In this document: positions 48,198 to 58,800 of the stretch, in pieces | How the letters are laid out: every line of letters starts with the position of its first letter | How positions within the stretch are numbered: the stretch's first letter is position 1 | DNA from: Micrococcales bacterium | GTDB taxonomy: Bacteria > Actinomycetota > Actinomycetes > Actinomycetales > Microbacteriaceae | Assembly: GCA_947454255.1 (NCBI GenBank) | Contig: CANGIU010000005.1 | Span: 1 to 64,000, forward strand | Reading direction: 5' to 3' | DNA: 64,000 bases | Made by a program: the position numbers and the translations under genes | Notes under the pieces: model-generated | What the model saw: the letters and a program-made list of their open reading frames with translations, nothing else | The model's database searches: none | What the model was told of the DNA's origin: nothing

Positions 48198-49460
48198 ATG
48201 AAAATCTTGGTCTTAGGTGCTGGCGCTCGCGAACACGCGATTATCAAAGCGCTCATCAGAACTGGTACCGATGCCGTCAACATCACCTGTGCCCCAGGAA
48301 ACGGTGGTATCTCCCAAGAGGTAAACACAGTACCCCTAAACCAAAATGACCCAACTGCTGTTACAGCTTGGGCAGAGGAAAACAAGACTGAGTTGGTCAT
48401 AATTGGGCCTGAAGCCCCGTTAGTTGCTGGGGTAAGCGATGCGCTTAGGGCTGCTGGTATTCCAGTATTTGGGCCAAGCAAGGCAGCCGCTGCATTAGAG
48501 GGTTCTAAAGCTTTTGCTAAAGAAGTAATGGCTGCGGCAGGTGTCCCAACCGGCATGACAAGGAAGTGTGTTGACCTTTCAGAAGTTGAATCCGCTCTAG
48601 ATGAATTTGGGGCTCCTTTCGTTGTGAAGGCTGATGGTCTAGCAGCAGGTAAAGGTGTCATCGTCACATCAGATAAGACAGCGGCGCTGGATCATGCAAA
48701 AGCTTTCCTAGGTCAAGGAATGCAGATTCTTGTTGAGGAATTCTTAGAAGGTGAAGAAGTTTCACTTTTCTTTCTAAGTGATGGAGAAACTGTATTACCG
48801 CTGTCTCCTGCTCAAGATTTCAAACGCGCATATGACTTCGATGAAGGACCGAACACCGGCGGCATGGGTGCATACTCACCGCTGCCTTGGTTGCCTGAAG
48901 GGTTCGTTGAAGAAGTGCAGAACAAAGTTGCGCTGCCAACTGTCAGAGAATTAGTGAGACTTGGAACCCCGTTTGTCGGATTGTTATATTGCGGTCTCAT
49001 TGTTACTAAAAATGGAATCAGAGTGATTGAGTTCAATGCTCGCTTTGGTGATCCTGAGACTCAAGTAGTGCTCAGAAGATTGGTAACTCCACTTGCTGGC
49101 CTATTACACAAATCAGCAACAGGACAACTAGCGACAGAAATGGAGCCTGAGTTTCTTGAACAAGTTGCAATTACTGTTGTGCTTGCAAGTGAGGGATACC
49201 CGATATCGTCAGCACCAGACCGAGAGATAACTGGTTTAGAAATGGATGACGAACATATTGAGATTGCACATGCGGCAACCAAGTTAGTTGAAGACAAACT
49301 CTTTGCAACAGGTGGACGAGTGCTCTCTGTTGTCTCGATTGCAAAGTCTTTCCACAAAGCTCGAAAGCATGCATACAAAGCAATAGAACAAATCAAACTC
49401 GAAGGTTCTCATTACAGAACCGACATTGCTCTAAAAGTTGATGAGGGTAAAGATGACTAA
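48198..49460 (+). CDS. purD: Phosphoribosylamine--glycine ligase
   Basis: MKILVLGAGAREHAIIKAL, GPEAPLVAGVSDALRAAGIPVFGPSKAAA, ADGLAAGKGVIV; GTG 48141 start rejected. Confidence 0.95.
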   Translation: MKILVLGAGAREHAIIKALIRTGTDAVNITCAPGNGGISQEVNTVPLNQNDPTAVTAWAEENKTELVIIGPEAPLVAGVSDALRAAGIPVFGPSKAAAALEGSKAFAKEVMAAAGVPTGMTRKCVDLSEVESALDEFGAPFVVKADGLAAGKGVIVTSDKTAALDHAKAFLGQGMQILVEEFLEGEEVSLFFLSDGETVLPLSPAQDFKRAYDFDEGPNTGGMGAYSPLPWLPEGFVEEVQNKVALPTVRELVRLGTPFVGLLYCGLIVTKNGIRVIEFNARFGDPETQVVLRRLVTPLAGLLHKSATGQLATEMEPEFLEQVAITVVLASEGYPISSAPDREITGLEMDDEHIEIAHAATKLVEDKLFATGGRVLSVVSIAKSFHKARKHAYKAIEQIKLEGSHYRTDIALKVDEGKDD

Positions 49461-50310
49461 GGCTATTGCTGGTTGGCACCATGTTTATAGTGGCAAGGTC
49501 AGAGACCTATATGAAGCAGACGATAAAGATCTGTCACATTTAATTCTTGTTGTTGCTAGTGACCGAGTTAGCGCATTCGACAGAATTCTAGAACCAGAGA
49601 TTCCCAATAAAGGTGAATACCTAACAAAGCTCACAAACTTCTGGTTTGAGAAACTAGAAGTTCCTAACCACATCTCCCATGAAGTTCCAGTTCCAGAAGA
49701 AGTGCTTGGCAGAGCTATGGTCTGCAAGAAGTTAGAGATGTTCCCTATTGAATGTGTAGTTCGTGGATACATCTCAGGTTCTGGCTATAAGGATTACCTT
49801 GCTTCCGGGGAGATCTGTGGGAATCAATTACCTGCTGGGCTTGCCTTCGGCGATAAGTTACCTGAACCCATCTTTACCCCTGCATATAAAGCAGAGCTTG
49901 GTGAGCACGATGAGAACATTACCTTCGACAAGGTAGTTGAGATCATTGGCCAACATAACGCTGACAAGCTAAAAGCCCTAAGTCTAGACATCTTTACTAG
50001 AGCAAGCGAAATAGCAGCAGAAGCCGGCCTTATCCTTGCCGATACCAAGTTTGAATTCGGCATCGACCCAGAAACCAACCAGATCAATCTCGGTGATGAA
50101 GTACTAACCCCCGACTCAAGCAGATATTGGTCAAAGAATGCCTGGGATGCAGGAGACCGCAAAGAAAGCTTCGATAAGCAAATCGTTCGTAACTGGTTAG
50201 CCGCCAACTGGGACCCAACTAGCGATACCAACCCTCCAGCACTACCAAAAGAGATAGTCGAGCAGACTAGCGCTAAGTATGCTCAACTGATTGAGCTCCT
50301 AGCCCGATAA
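49453..50310 (+). CDS. purC: Phosphoribosylaminoimidazole-succinocarboxamide synthase
   Basis: YSGKVRDLYEADD, VVASDRVSAFD, VECVVRGYISGSGYKDY, DTKFEFGID. Confidence 0.95.
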   Translation: MTKAIAGWHHVYSGKVRDLYEADDKDLSHLILVVASDRVSAFDRILEPEIPNKGEYLTKLTNFWFEKLEVPNHISHEVPVPEEVLGRAMVCKKLEMFPIECVVRGYISGSGYKDYLASGEICGNQLPAGLAFGDKLPEPIFTPAYKAELGEHDENITFDKVVEIIGQHNADKLKALSLDIFTRASEIAAEAGLILADTKFEFGIDPETNQINLGDEVLTPDSSRYWSKNAWDAGDRKESFDKQIVRNWLAANWDPTSDTNPPALPKEIVEQTSAKYAQLIELLAR

Positions 50311-50389
50311 ACTAGAGGGGTTCGCACCCGCCAAAGGTGACGCCGGCGGACATAACATTTTCAGCCCCACCGAATATCTGGAGCGTATT

Positions 50390-50638
50390 TTGCCTAAAAT
50401 CATCGTTGAAGTCATGCCTAAAGCAGACCTACTAGACCCAGCTGGTAAGGCTGTTGCCAACGCCCTGCAGCGTAAAGGCCATTCAGAGGTAACCAACGTC
50501 CGTATCGGTAAGCGCATCGAACTTCACTACGCAAACACCCCGACCGAGGCAGATCTTCAGGCAGCTAAGCAGATCGCTGCTGACTTCCTATCTAACGGTG
50601 TTATCGAAGACGTAGTCAACGTCATTGTGGAGAACTAA
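50390..50638 (+). CDS. purS: Phosphoribosylformylglycinamidine synthase subunit PurS
   Basis: [43 protein letters not shown] start. Confidence 0.93.
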   Translation: MPKIIVEVMPKADLLDPAGKAVANALQRKGHSEVTNVRIGKRIELHYANTPTEADLQAAKQIAADFLSNGVIEDVVNVIVEN

Positions 50639-50643
50639 TCTCC

Positions 50644-51339
50644 ATGAAAATTGGTGTCGTTACCTTTCCCGGAACACTTGATGATAGAGATGCTGCCAGA
50701 GCAGTTCGTTTAGCCGGAGCAGAAGCTGTCAGTCTTTGGCATGCAGATACCAACCTGCATTCAGTTGATGCAGTTGTCTTGCCTGGTGGGTTTAGTTTTG
50801 GTGACTACCTACGCTGTGGTGCTATTGCAGCGCAAGCTCCAGTGATGGAAAGCATCATTGATGCTGCAAATGGCGGTTTGCCTGTTCTTGGTATTTGCAA
50901 TGGTTTCCAAGTTCTTGTTGAATCACATTTACTTCCAGGTGGACTAATCAGAAACGAACACCAACACTTCATCTGTCGTGATCAGAAACTAATTGTTGAG
51001 AACGTTGATACTGCTTGGACTAACGGTTTCAAACTAGGTCAAGAAATTACCATTCCACTAAAGAACGGTGAAGGCGGATACATCGCAGATGCTGAAACTC
51101 TTAACCGCCTTGAAGGTGAGGGTCTAATTGCTTTCCGTTATAGCGAAGTTAACCCAAATGGTTCAGTCAACAACATCGCTGGTTTGAAAAACAAAAAGGG
51201 AAATGTTGTTGGCCTTATGCCTCACCCAGAACATGCAGTTGAGCCTGGCTTTGGTCCTGATACTTCTGCGGCAATGAGATCAGGTGTTGATGGTCTGACT
51301 TTCTTCACATCAGTAATCAACCAGTTGGTGAATGCATAA
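50644..51339 (+). CDS. purQ: Phosphoribosylformylglycinamidine synthase subunit PurQ
   Basis: [42 protein letters not shown]. Confidence 0.95.
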   Translation: MKIGVVTFPGTLDDRDAARAVRLAGAEAVSLWHADTNLHSVDAVVLPGGFSFGDYLRCGAIAAQAPVMESIIDAANGGLPVLGICNGFQVLVESHLLPGGLIRNEHQHFICRDQKLIVENVDTAWTNGFKLGQEITIPLKNGEGGYIADAETLNRLEGEGLIAFRYSEVNPNGSVNNIAGLKNKKGNVVGLMPHPEHAVEPGFGPDTSAAMRSGVDGLTFFTSVINQLVNA

Positions 51340-53624
51340 TGACTACTTCTGTTGACACCACCAAAGCTGCTAAGAAATCTCCAGATAAAGTTCAGCCATA
51401 CAAAGAGCTGGGTCTAAAGCTTGAAGAGTATGAGCAGATCAAAAAGATTCTAGATAGAAGACCAACCAGTGCTGAACTAGCAATGTATTCAGTGATGTGG
51501 TCTGAGCACTGCTCCTATAAGAGCAGCAAGATGTATTTACGACAGTTCGGTGAGAAAGTAACACCTGAGATGACTAAGAACCTTATGGTCGGTATGGGTG
51601 AAAACGCTGGAGTTGTTGACATTGGTGAAGGCTGGGCGGTTACTTTCAAAGTTGAGTCACACAACCACCCAAGCTACATCGAACCTTTCCAAGGTGCAGC
51701 AACTGGTGTTGGTGGAATTGTTAGAGACATCCTGACTATGGGTGCAAGACCTATCGCTGTTATGGATCAGCTTCGTTTTGGTGCTGTCTCAAACCCAGAC
51801 ACAGCAAGAGTTGTTCACGGTGTTGTCTCAGGTATTAGTTTCTACGGCAACTGTCTAGGACTTCCAAACATAGGTGGCGAAACAGTCTTTGACAAGGTTT
51901 ACCAGGGTAACCCTCTTGTTAACGCACTGTCTGTCGGAGCGCTTAGACACGAAGATCTAAAGCTTGCCAAGGCAACCAACCCAGGTGATTTGGTAATTCT
52001 CTTTGGTGCTAGAACCGGTGCTGATGGTATTGGTGGAGTATCTGTTCTTGCTTCTGAAACCTTTGATGCTGATGGCCCTTCTAGAAGACCGGCTGTTCAG
52101 GTTGGTGACCCTTTCGCTGAGAAGGTTCTGATTGAATGCTGTCTAGAACTCTACGCAGCACAGGTAGTTGCTGGCATTCAAGACCTTGGTGGTGCAGGTC
52201 TTTCTTGCGCTACATCCGAACTAGCTTCTAATGGTCAAGCCGGTATGCGAGTTCAACTAAAGAATGTATTGCTAAGAGATGAGTCACTAACTCCAGAAGA
52301 AATTCTGATGAGTGAATCTCAAGAGCGCATGATGGCTATCGTTCCTAAGGAGTCACTAAAGGCTTTCACTGCAATTGTTGACAAGCATGAAGTTGAATAC
52401 AGCGTGCTAGGTGAAGTAATCAAGGAACCAAGACTATATATCAACTGGGGCGATGAAGAGATTGTTAACGTTCCACCTAGGTCTGTTGCACACGATGGCC
52501 CTGTCTATGAAAGACCAGTGCTATACCCAACCTGGTTAGACCAACTGAACAGAGACTCAGTTATTAGTAACAACCTTCGTAGAGCAACTGAAGCATCAGA
52601 GATTGCAGAACAGATTGTTCAACTAGTCTCCTCTCCTAACCAAGCTTCTAAGAGTTGGATTACCGATCAATACGATCACTACGTTGGTGGTAACACAGCT
52701 CTTGCAATGCCTGATGATTCTGGAATGGTTAGAGTCTCAGAAGAAACTGGTTTAGGCGTTGCAATCTCAACAGATGCTAACGGTCGATACTGCCAACTAG
52801 ATCCATACCAGGGAGCAAAGCTAGCTCTTGCTGAAGCGTATAGAAACGTTGCAGCATCTGGTACAGTTCCTGCAGCTGTCACCAACTGTCTAAACTTTGG
52901 TTCTCCTGAGAACCCAGAAGTAATGTGGCAATTCAAGCAAGCAACAGCAGGTCTTGCTGATGGTTGTCTAGAACTTGGTATTCCAGTTACTGGCGGTAAC
53001 GTGTCTTTCTATAACCAAACCGGTGATGTTGCTATTCACCCAACACCAGTAGTTGGTGTTCTAGGTGTTATTGATGATGTTGCTAGACGAGTTCCTTCAG
53101 GCTGGCAAGATGAAGGAAACAACATCTATCTCCTAGGAACTACTAGAGATGAACTAGACGGTTCAGTCTGGGCTGAAGTATTCCACGATCACCTAGGTGG
53201 TAAGCCACCGGTAGTTGATCTAAAAGCCGAGAAAGCATTAGCTGAACTATTACATGGCGCTTCACTGCAAGGACTTGTCGCATCAGCTCATGACCTTTCA
53301 GAAGGTGGCCTTGCTCAAGCAGTAGTCGAGAGCTCACTACGTTTCGGTATGGGTGCAAGATTCTGGTTGAACGAAATAACTGAGAGAGACAACGTAGATC
53401 TAACAGCCGCCCTATTCTCTGAATCAACTGCACGAGTAATCGTTTCAGTTGGCAGAGAAGACGATGTGAAGTTCGTAGGTCTCTGTGAAGCAAGAGGCAT
53501 CCCAGTTCTAAGAATCGGTGTTACCGACCAATCAGGCCAACTAGAGATACAAGACGTTGCTACCTGGAACCTAAGCGATCTAAAGAACGCTCACGGCTCA
53601 ACTATTCCTGAGCTGTTTGGCTAA
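51339..53624 (+). CDS. purL: Phosphoribosylformylglycinamidine synthase subunit PurL
   Basis: [46 protein letters not shown]. Confidence 0.95.
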   Translation: MTTSVDTTKAAKKSPDKVQPYKELGLKLEEYEQIKKILDRRPTSAELAMYSVMWSEHCSYKSSKMYLRQFGEKVTPEMTKNLMVGMGENAGVVDIGEGWAVTFKVESHNHPSYIEPFQGAATGVGGIVRDILTMGARPIAVMDQLRFGAVSNPDTARVVHGVVSGISFYGNCLGLPNIGGETVFDKVYQGNPLVNALSVGALRHEDLKLAKATNPGDLVILFGARTGADGIGGVSVLASETFDADGPSRRPAVQVGDPFAEKVLIECCLELYAAQVVAGIQDLGGAGLSCATSELASNGQAGMRVQLKNVLLRDESLTPEEILMSESQERMMAIVPKESLKAFTAIVDKHEVEYSVLGEVIKEPRLYINWGDEEIVNVPPRSVAHDGPVYERPVLYPTWLDQLNRDSVISNNLRRATEASEIAEQIVQLVSSPNQASKSWITDQYDHYVGGNTALAMPDDSGMVRVSEETGLGVAISTDANGRYCQLDPYQGAKLALAEAYRNVAASGTVPAAVTNCLNFGSPENPEVMWQFKQATAGLADGCLELGIPVTGGNVSFYNQTGDVAIHPTPVVGVLGVIDDVARRVPSGWQDEGNNIYLLGTTRDELDGSVWAEVFHDHLGGKPPVVDLKAEKALAELLHGASLQGLVASAHDLSEGGLAQAVVESSLRFGMGARFWLNEITERDNVDLTAALFSESTARVIVSVGREDDVKFVGLCEARGIPVLRIGVTDQSGQLEIQDVATWNLSDLKNAHGSTIPELFG

Positions 53625-53905
53625 ACAGCTATAGCGGTTTGGTTTCGAATGTCTGCTTTTATCTCGGAGCCCTTTATGGCATCCAACAAAAGTGCGTAGG
53701 CAGTATTTGTCGCAGCAGATAAATCTAAAGCTGCAATTTGAAAACTAACATTCAGCAGGCCTGTTGAAGCCTCACCACCAGCATGGACTTCGCCGAGCTG
53801 TGCTATTTCTGCAGCACTAGAGATGGTTTCAACTAACTTGTCGCTATTCAAATCAAACTCATCTGGGTCTAGAAAAACATCAAAAGCAATATCGAATTCA
53901 GCCAT
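53621..53905 (-). CDS. Small hypothetical protein, partner of HicA-like gene
   Basis: 94-aa acidic ORF overlapping the upstream small ORF by 8 nt. Confidence 0.55.
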   Translation of the reverse strand: MAEFDIAFDVFLDPDEFDLNSDKLVETISSAAEIAQLGEVHAGGEASTGLLNVSFQIAALDLSAATNTAYALLLDAIKGSEIKADIRNQTAIAV

Positions 53906-54170
53906 TTCGTTTCCCCGATTCTGTGTAACAAGTGTGATTGCGTAGGTACTGTTTGACCTTATTTAGATAATACGGGTCGCTAGGCGTAATGTGAATCCAC
54001 TTTCTATGTTTTACGGGGCAGGGGCAAAAGGCTCGGTAATACTTTGGTGGACTCACAATCGTCCAGCCCTGGTCATTTAGCTCTGCACGTAGACCTTGAA
54101 TATGTTTATCTGGATGCTTGACCCAAGACCCTTTGCTACTCGACATCTGAACATTATGACTTTGGGGCAA
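53898..54170 (-). CDS. HicA-like (dsRBD-fold) small protein
   Basis: KHIQGLRAELNDQGWTIVSPPKYYRAFCPCPVKHRKWIHITPSDPYYLNKVKQYLRNHTC; alpha-beta-beta-beta-alpha-type pattern. Confidence 0.5.
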   Translation of the reverse strand: MPQSHNVQMSSSKGSWVKHPDKHIQGLRAELNDQGWTIVSPPKYYRAFCPCPVKHRKWIHITPSDPYYLNKVKQYLRNHTCYTESGKRNG

Positions 54171-54197
54171 TCTCTTCGTTCAGGTTATCCACAAGAA

Positions 54198-54506
54198 TTA
54201 GATATCGTCTTTTACCTTTAGCTCTTCTGGAGCAATTTCCTCAAGCCACATTCCGCGGCTCTCAATGCTGTGTCTCTTCCAGGGATCAACTCTGGCTCGA
54301 AGTCTTGGAGGGTCGTCATATATCTTTACAACTTCCCACATGTCGTTGTGATACTGAATCTTCGCTAAAGCCCAGCCCTCCCGAAGTCCATTTAGAGCTT
54401 GTTCTCTCTTCGCAAAGTTGAATTAGTGAAGATGAACCTTTCCAGGTCTATCTACTTCCACCCAGCCCAAGGCCTGAAGGCCCTCTTTCCATTCACTATG
54501 GTGCAT
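54198..54506 (-). pseudogene. Small ORF interrupted by a single in-frame TAA
   Basis: MHHSEWKEGLQALGWVEVDRPGKVHLH*FNFAKREQALNGLREGWALAKIQYHNDMWEVVKIYDDPPRLRARVDPWKRHSIESRGMWLEEIAPEELKVKDDI*; internal stop at 54425..54423. Confidence 0.6.
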
Positions 54507-54778
54507 ATTTCCCCTCTCCACTTATCAAAGTAGTAGGGACTTATGACATTCGCTGTGGAGTGTTTAGCTGTCTTCTTTGATTGAACCTATTTGCCAGCAA
54601 ACATCCATTTCTAAAAAAGTTACATGGATTGGGAATAATTTCTCGTGAAACAAGTTTTGCAAATATGTAAGGAATCCCTTTATAACAATTTTCTGACTAT
54701 GTAACGATTTTCGATCTGGCCCAAACGGGCTCCAGATGGGAATCTATAGTTAAGTACCAATTTGTGTGAGGAGCATAA

Positions 54779-55813
54779 GTGCGTTTTAACCCTGGAACAA
54801 TATATTTTGTACGTGAGGCAGCTGACAGTAAGGGCGGTCTAACAGTAAACGTAAAAATTGGACTCGTCGAAGATCCAAGGACAGCGCAACAGCGACTTGC
54901 TGAACATCAAACAGGTAATCCAAGGAAGCTTTTTCTAGACGAGGCCCAACTTGTGCATACAGATGCCGTCAAATACGTTGAATCTCAACTACATAAGACC
55001 TTTGCGCCCCACCGGATCAGTGGAGAGTGGTTCCATTTTGAGAGTGAAGCTATCATCAATGATGCAGTGGCGCTCGCAAAAGAATACGCCTTAGCCGTTG
55101 GAAAGCAGATGCCGACATTCGAGACAGCTAGGAAACTTGCTAGAACTTTGAGTGATGGCAGCGTTCTCTCAAGCACACCGGCTCTCCTCGCCACGGCAAA
55201 AAGCATGGCTCAGGCAGCGGTGACTTTGGATGCCTACGATAACCTACTTGAACTTATTGAAGAAGTCTTTGAGGTGGCAATAGCCGAGGAGGGGCCAGAT
55301 TCGGTTGAGGGAATATATAAATTCATCGATGTCTACCCCGATCCAGCCTTCAGCGTGACGGCTTTCAAAGCAGAGATCAAAAAGACTAACCCAGAACTAA
55401 TCGCAAAATACACGATTGAAGAACCCAAATTCACTGAGAAGTTTGAATTGCTCTTCGAGCTCGATTCTGAGGAATTGTCAGAGGATGTTCAGGAGTACTT
55501 AGCAAAGTCAGCGGTGATAATTGAGCAGGCTACTTTGTCCAAGGACTATTTCCAGCTAAATGAACTCAAACTTGACATCGCCAGGCTCAAAGCTCCCCTG
55601 GATTGGATTGTCCTCTCAAGCAAGGCTGAGATTCAAGTTGCATGCGGTCTTGCTGCTGAGATTGAGGGAATTTGCACTTGGGTTCGCAAGTTGGCGACAA
55701 CAAGTACTTTTGCGAAGGGGCTGCTCTTTGAGCAAGAACCTGAACTTTTTCAGCGTTTCGTGCTTCCTAGAGAAGCGACTAAGCGGAAAGTGTTTATTGG
55801 AAACAAAGTCTAG
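54779..55813 (+). CDS. GIY-YIG (T5orf172/MUG113-type) nuclease-domain protein
   Basis: TIYFVREAAD...NVKIGLVEDPRTAQQRLAEHQTGNPRKL...VESQLHKTFAPHRISGEWFHFE; GTG start with GAGGAG RBS. Confidence 0.8.
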   Translation: MRFNPGTIYFVREAADSKGGLTVNVKIGLVEDPRTAQQRLAEHQTGNPRKLFLDEAQLVHTDAVKYVESQLHKTFAPHRISGEWFHFESEAIINDAVALAKEYALAVGKQMPTFETARKLARTLSDGSVLSSTPALLATAKSMAQAAVTLDAYDNLLELIEEVFEVAIAEEGPDSVEGIYKFIDVYPDPAFSVTAFKAEIKKTNPELIAKYTIEEPKFTEKFELLFELDSEELSEDVQEYLAKSAVIIEQATLSKDYFQLNELKLDIARLKAPLDWIVLSSKAEIQVACGLAAEIEGICTWVRKLATTSTFAKGLLFEQEPELFQRFVLPREATKRKVFIGNKV

Positions 55814-55891
55814 TTTCCTCAATACAAGAGGTAGCGGGAAAATGTCTCTGGCTAGTGGGACACTTATTTCAAACACACTTTAGGCGGGTCT

Positions 55892-58800
55892 ATGTACATT
55901 CGAGACAATCTCTGGTCATTCAACACCAGAGATCTGATGCGAGCTTCTTCATGCAACCACTGCACATCATTAGCTGTCGCCCGTACTCTCGGAATTCAAG
56001 ATGTTTTAGCCAAGCTGAAGGAGTACATTGACGCTCCGGACGAGGAAACTTTACCTCAGAAATACGGTGTGCTTTTTGAAGCTGCATTGATGGAAGAGCT
56101 TGAGAGCTCAGTTGAACAAGGCGTGGTTGGTGCACCTGAAAAAGAAGGCGACCTCAAACAAACCATTGAATTAATGCAGGCAGGAATTCCAATAATTTAC
56201 CAAGGTGGGCTGGAGCGCGTATACGGAAGAACTCTCTTCCGTGGTCGTCCTGATTTCCTTGTAAGGCATGATTGGGAAATACTCTTCGTTGATGGAAAAC
56301 TAACTGCAAAAGTTAGAGAGGATTTCAATCCAGCCCAGGGAAATAAATACGTTGCCTATGACGCAAAATATGGAGGCGCGGCCAAACCCGCTTACCTTTT
56401 GCAAGTGGGGCTTTATGTAGATGCCCTGGACTCGTTGGGCTTTAAGGCGGATGGAGTACGCCATGGTCTAGTTCTAGGCTCTCGAACTATCGACACCTTT
56501 GAGGAAATCGAAATAGTGCCTGCGATGCGCCTCGCTAGAGAAAAAATAGCCAAAATAATTGACGATGCAGAGATTGCTAAGGCCAATGATGACTTGGCAC
56601 AATTCTCTGCAGCATCGCTCTCTTGGCACTGTCCATCAGATAAAAATTGTTCCATTTGCGAATATCCAGAACTCTGCGAGAAAGACAGAATCGCTACAGA
56701 TGACCTAGTCCAGGTAGCAAATATCACACAGACTCAAATCGCGCGCCTTGCAACCGTGGGCATCACAACGATGAGAGCGTTGGCAGAAGCTGGGGAAGGT
56801 AATCGTCCAGACAAGATGACTGCGGAAACCTATAACAAGATTCGGCTGCAAGCTTCTGCTCAAGTTGAATCTAGTCAATCCGGTGAACCTGTGAGCCATC
56901 TACTGCCAGATCCAGCAGTTCAATATCTTCCACCTAGAGCCCCTCTTGACGTGTTCTTCGATTTCGAAGGTTTCCCCTATTACACAGAAAGAGGAGGTTT
57001 AGAGTACCTCTTTGGAAATTACGATTGGGGCAGCGGAGTAAACGACGAACGCCCTCGAGACGATCTCTTCACTGAATTCTGGGCGCATAATCGCGATGAA
57101 GAAAAGATTGCTTTTGAAATGTTCATGGTTTGGGTGCTCGATCGCATGAAACGAGACCCTGGGGCGCACATTTACCACTACGCAAGTTATGAGAATTCAG
57201 CTTTGAAGAGATTGGCTATTAGGCACGGAGTCTTTGAAAAAGAAGTGGATTGGCTCATCTCAACTGATCGATTAGTCGACATGTATAAAACTGTCAAGAA
57301 TTCACTGATCATTGGTGAGGAAAGTTACTCAATCAAGAAATTGGAACGCCACTATAAATTCGTGCGCACAAGTGATGTTGTTAAAGCATCTGCGAGTATC
57401 GATGAATACGATCGCTGGCGCGGGTTAGTTGAAATCACGAAGAACCCTGCGGTCCCGGAGGAGAAGCGAGTCGAAGCTGAGGCTGAAGCACAAATAGTTT
57501 ATGGGGAACTGCGTCTATATAACTTGGAGGATGTCTGGTCCACCCGTGAGCTCTACCGATGGCTAGAGGGCATGGATGGGGCTTGTTCGAAATACGGAGA
57601 ACCTGACCTAGACCTAGACGACGAAGAGCGGAGATCTGCCAAGACTGTTGAAGAATTAGCGGCTCTTCAGGCTCAAACTCAGGAGCTGTTTGACAAGGTC
57701 GCTGATCACGAGTGGGGTGAGGATCCTGAGGCAGATTACAAAGCTCAGATTTGGCTGGCGCTGACGCACTCAATCTTGTATTACAAACGCGAGGATGTGA
57801 TGTTTTGGGCAGATTTGAACATGCGAGTTGCTATGGACGACGAGAAGCTTGAATCTGAGCGAGGGGGCGGGGTAATTCGCAATGTTACTGAGTTGGAAAG
57901 AACATCAAAGGAACGCCGGGATGGCAGTTTCTATGAAGAAATCACCTATGAAGCCGAACTAGACCCGGATGACATATTTAATCCAAAGGTTGGTTTAAAA
58001 CTCGCAGTTCGCTACTTGGATAGGAAGAAGATTCAACGTTGGGACTTTGGCGCGGTCAAGTCTCTCGATGAACGCAAAGTTGTTTTTACAAGAGATACTT
58101 CTGACCAATCCTCTCAATTCCAACCCAATGCACTTTTTGATGCGTTACACATCCCAACTTCTTCAAAACAGAATGCTCTACTTACACTTGCAACTTCAAT
58201 CGCTGATGTCTGGGGATCACCATCAAATCCTCCTCCGCTAAAGCCTGCAATTATGGACATCCTTATGAGAAGGCCACCTAAGCTCAAGGGCCTTGAGTCT
58301 CTGCCTAAAGCAGATCCAAGTGATTATCTACCGGCAGTTAAAGAGGCAATTAACGCACTTGATGATTCGGTCTTAGCAATCCAAGGCCCTCCTGGTTCTG
58401 GAAAGACTTTTCTAGCCTCTAGAACCATCAAGGATTTAGTTTCAGCTGGCAAGAAAGTAGGAGTAGCTGCCAATAGTCACTCCGCGGTCGAAAATCTTTT
58501 AGAAGCATGCATTGATGCTGGGGTTGCTCCTATGGACATAGTTAAGGTGCAACGTGAAGGCGAAGAAGATCGCCCATGGAATGTTAAGAAAAGCAATGGC
58601 CCTGCCGCAACTTTTATGAAAAATGCAGTCGGCGGATACGTTGTTGGCGGCACTAATTTCTTTTTCTGCAACAAAGACATAACTCCTTACAAATTGGATT
58701 ATTTGTTCATTGATGAAGCAGCACAGTTTTCATTGGTGGATTGCATGGCCGTTAGCGCTATGGCCAGCAATATTGTGTTGATGGGAGACCCCCTGCAATT

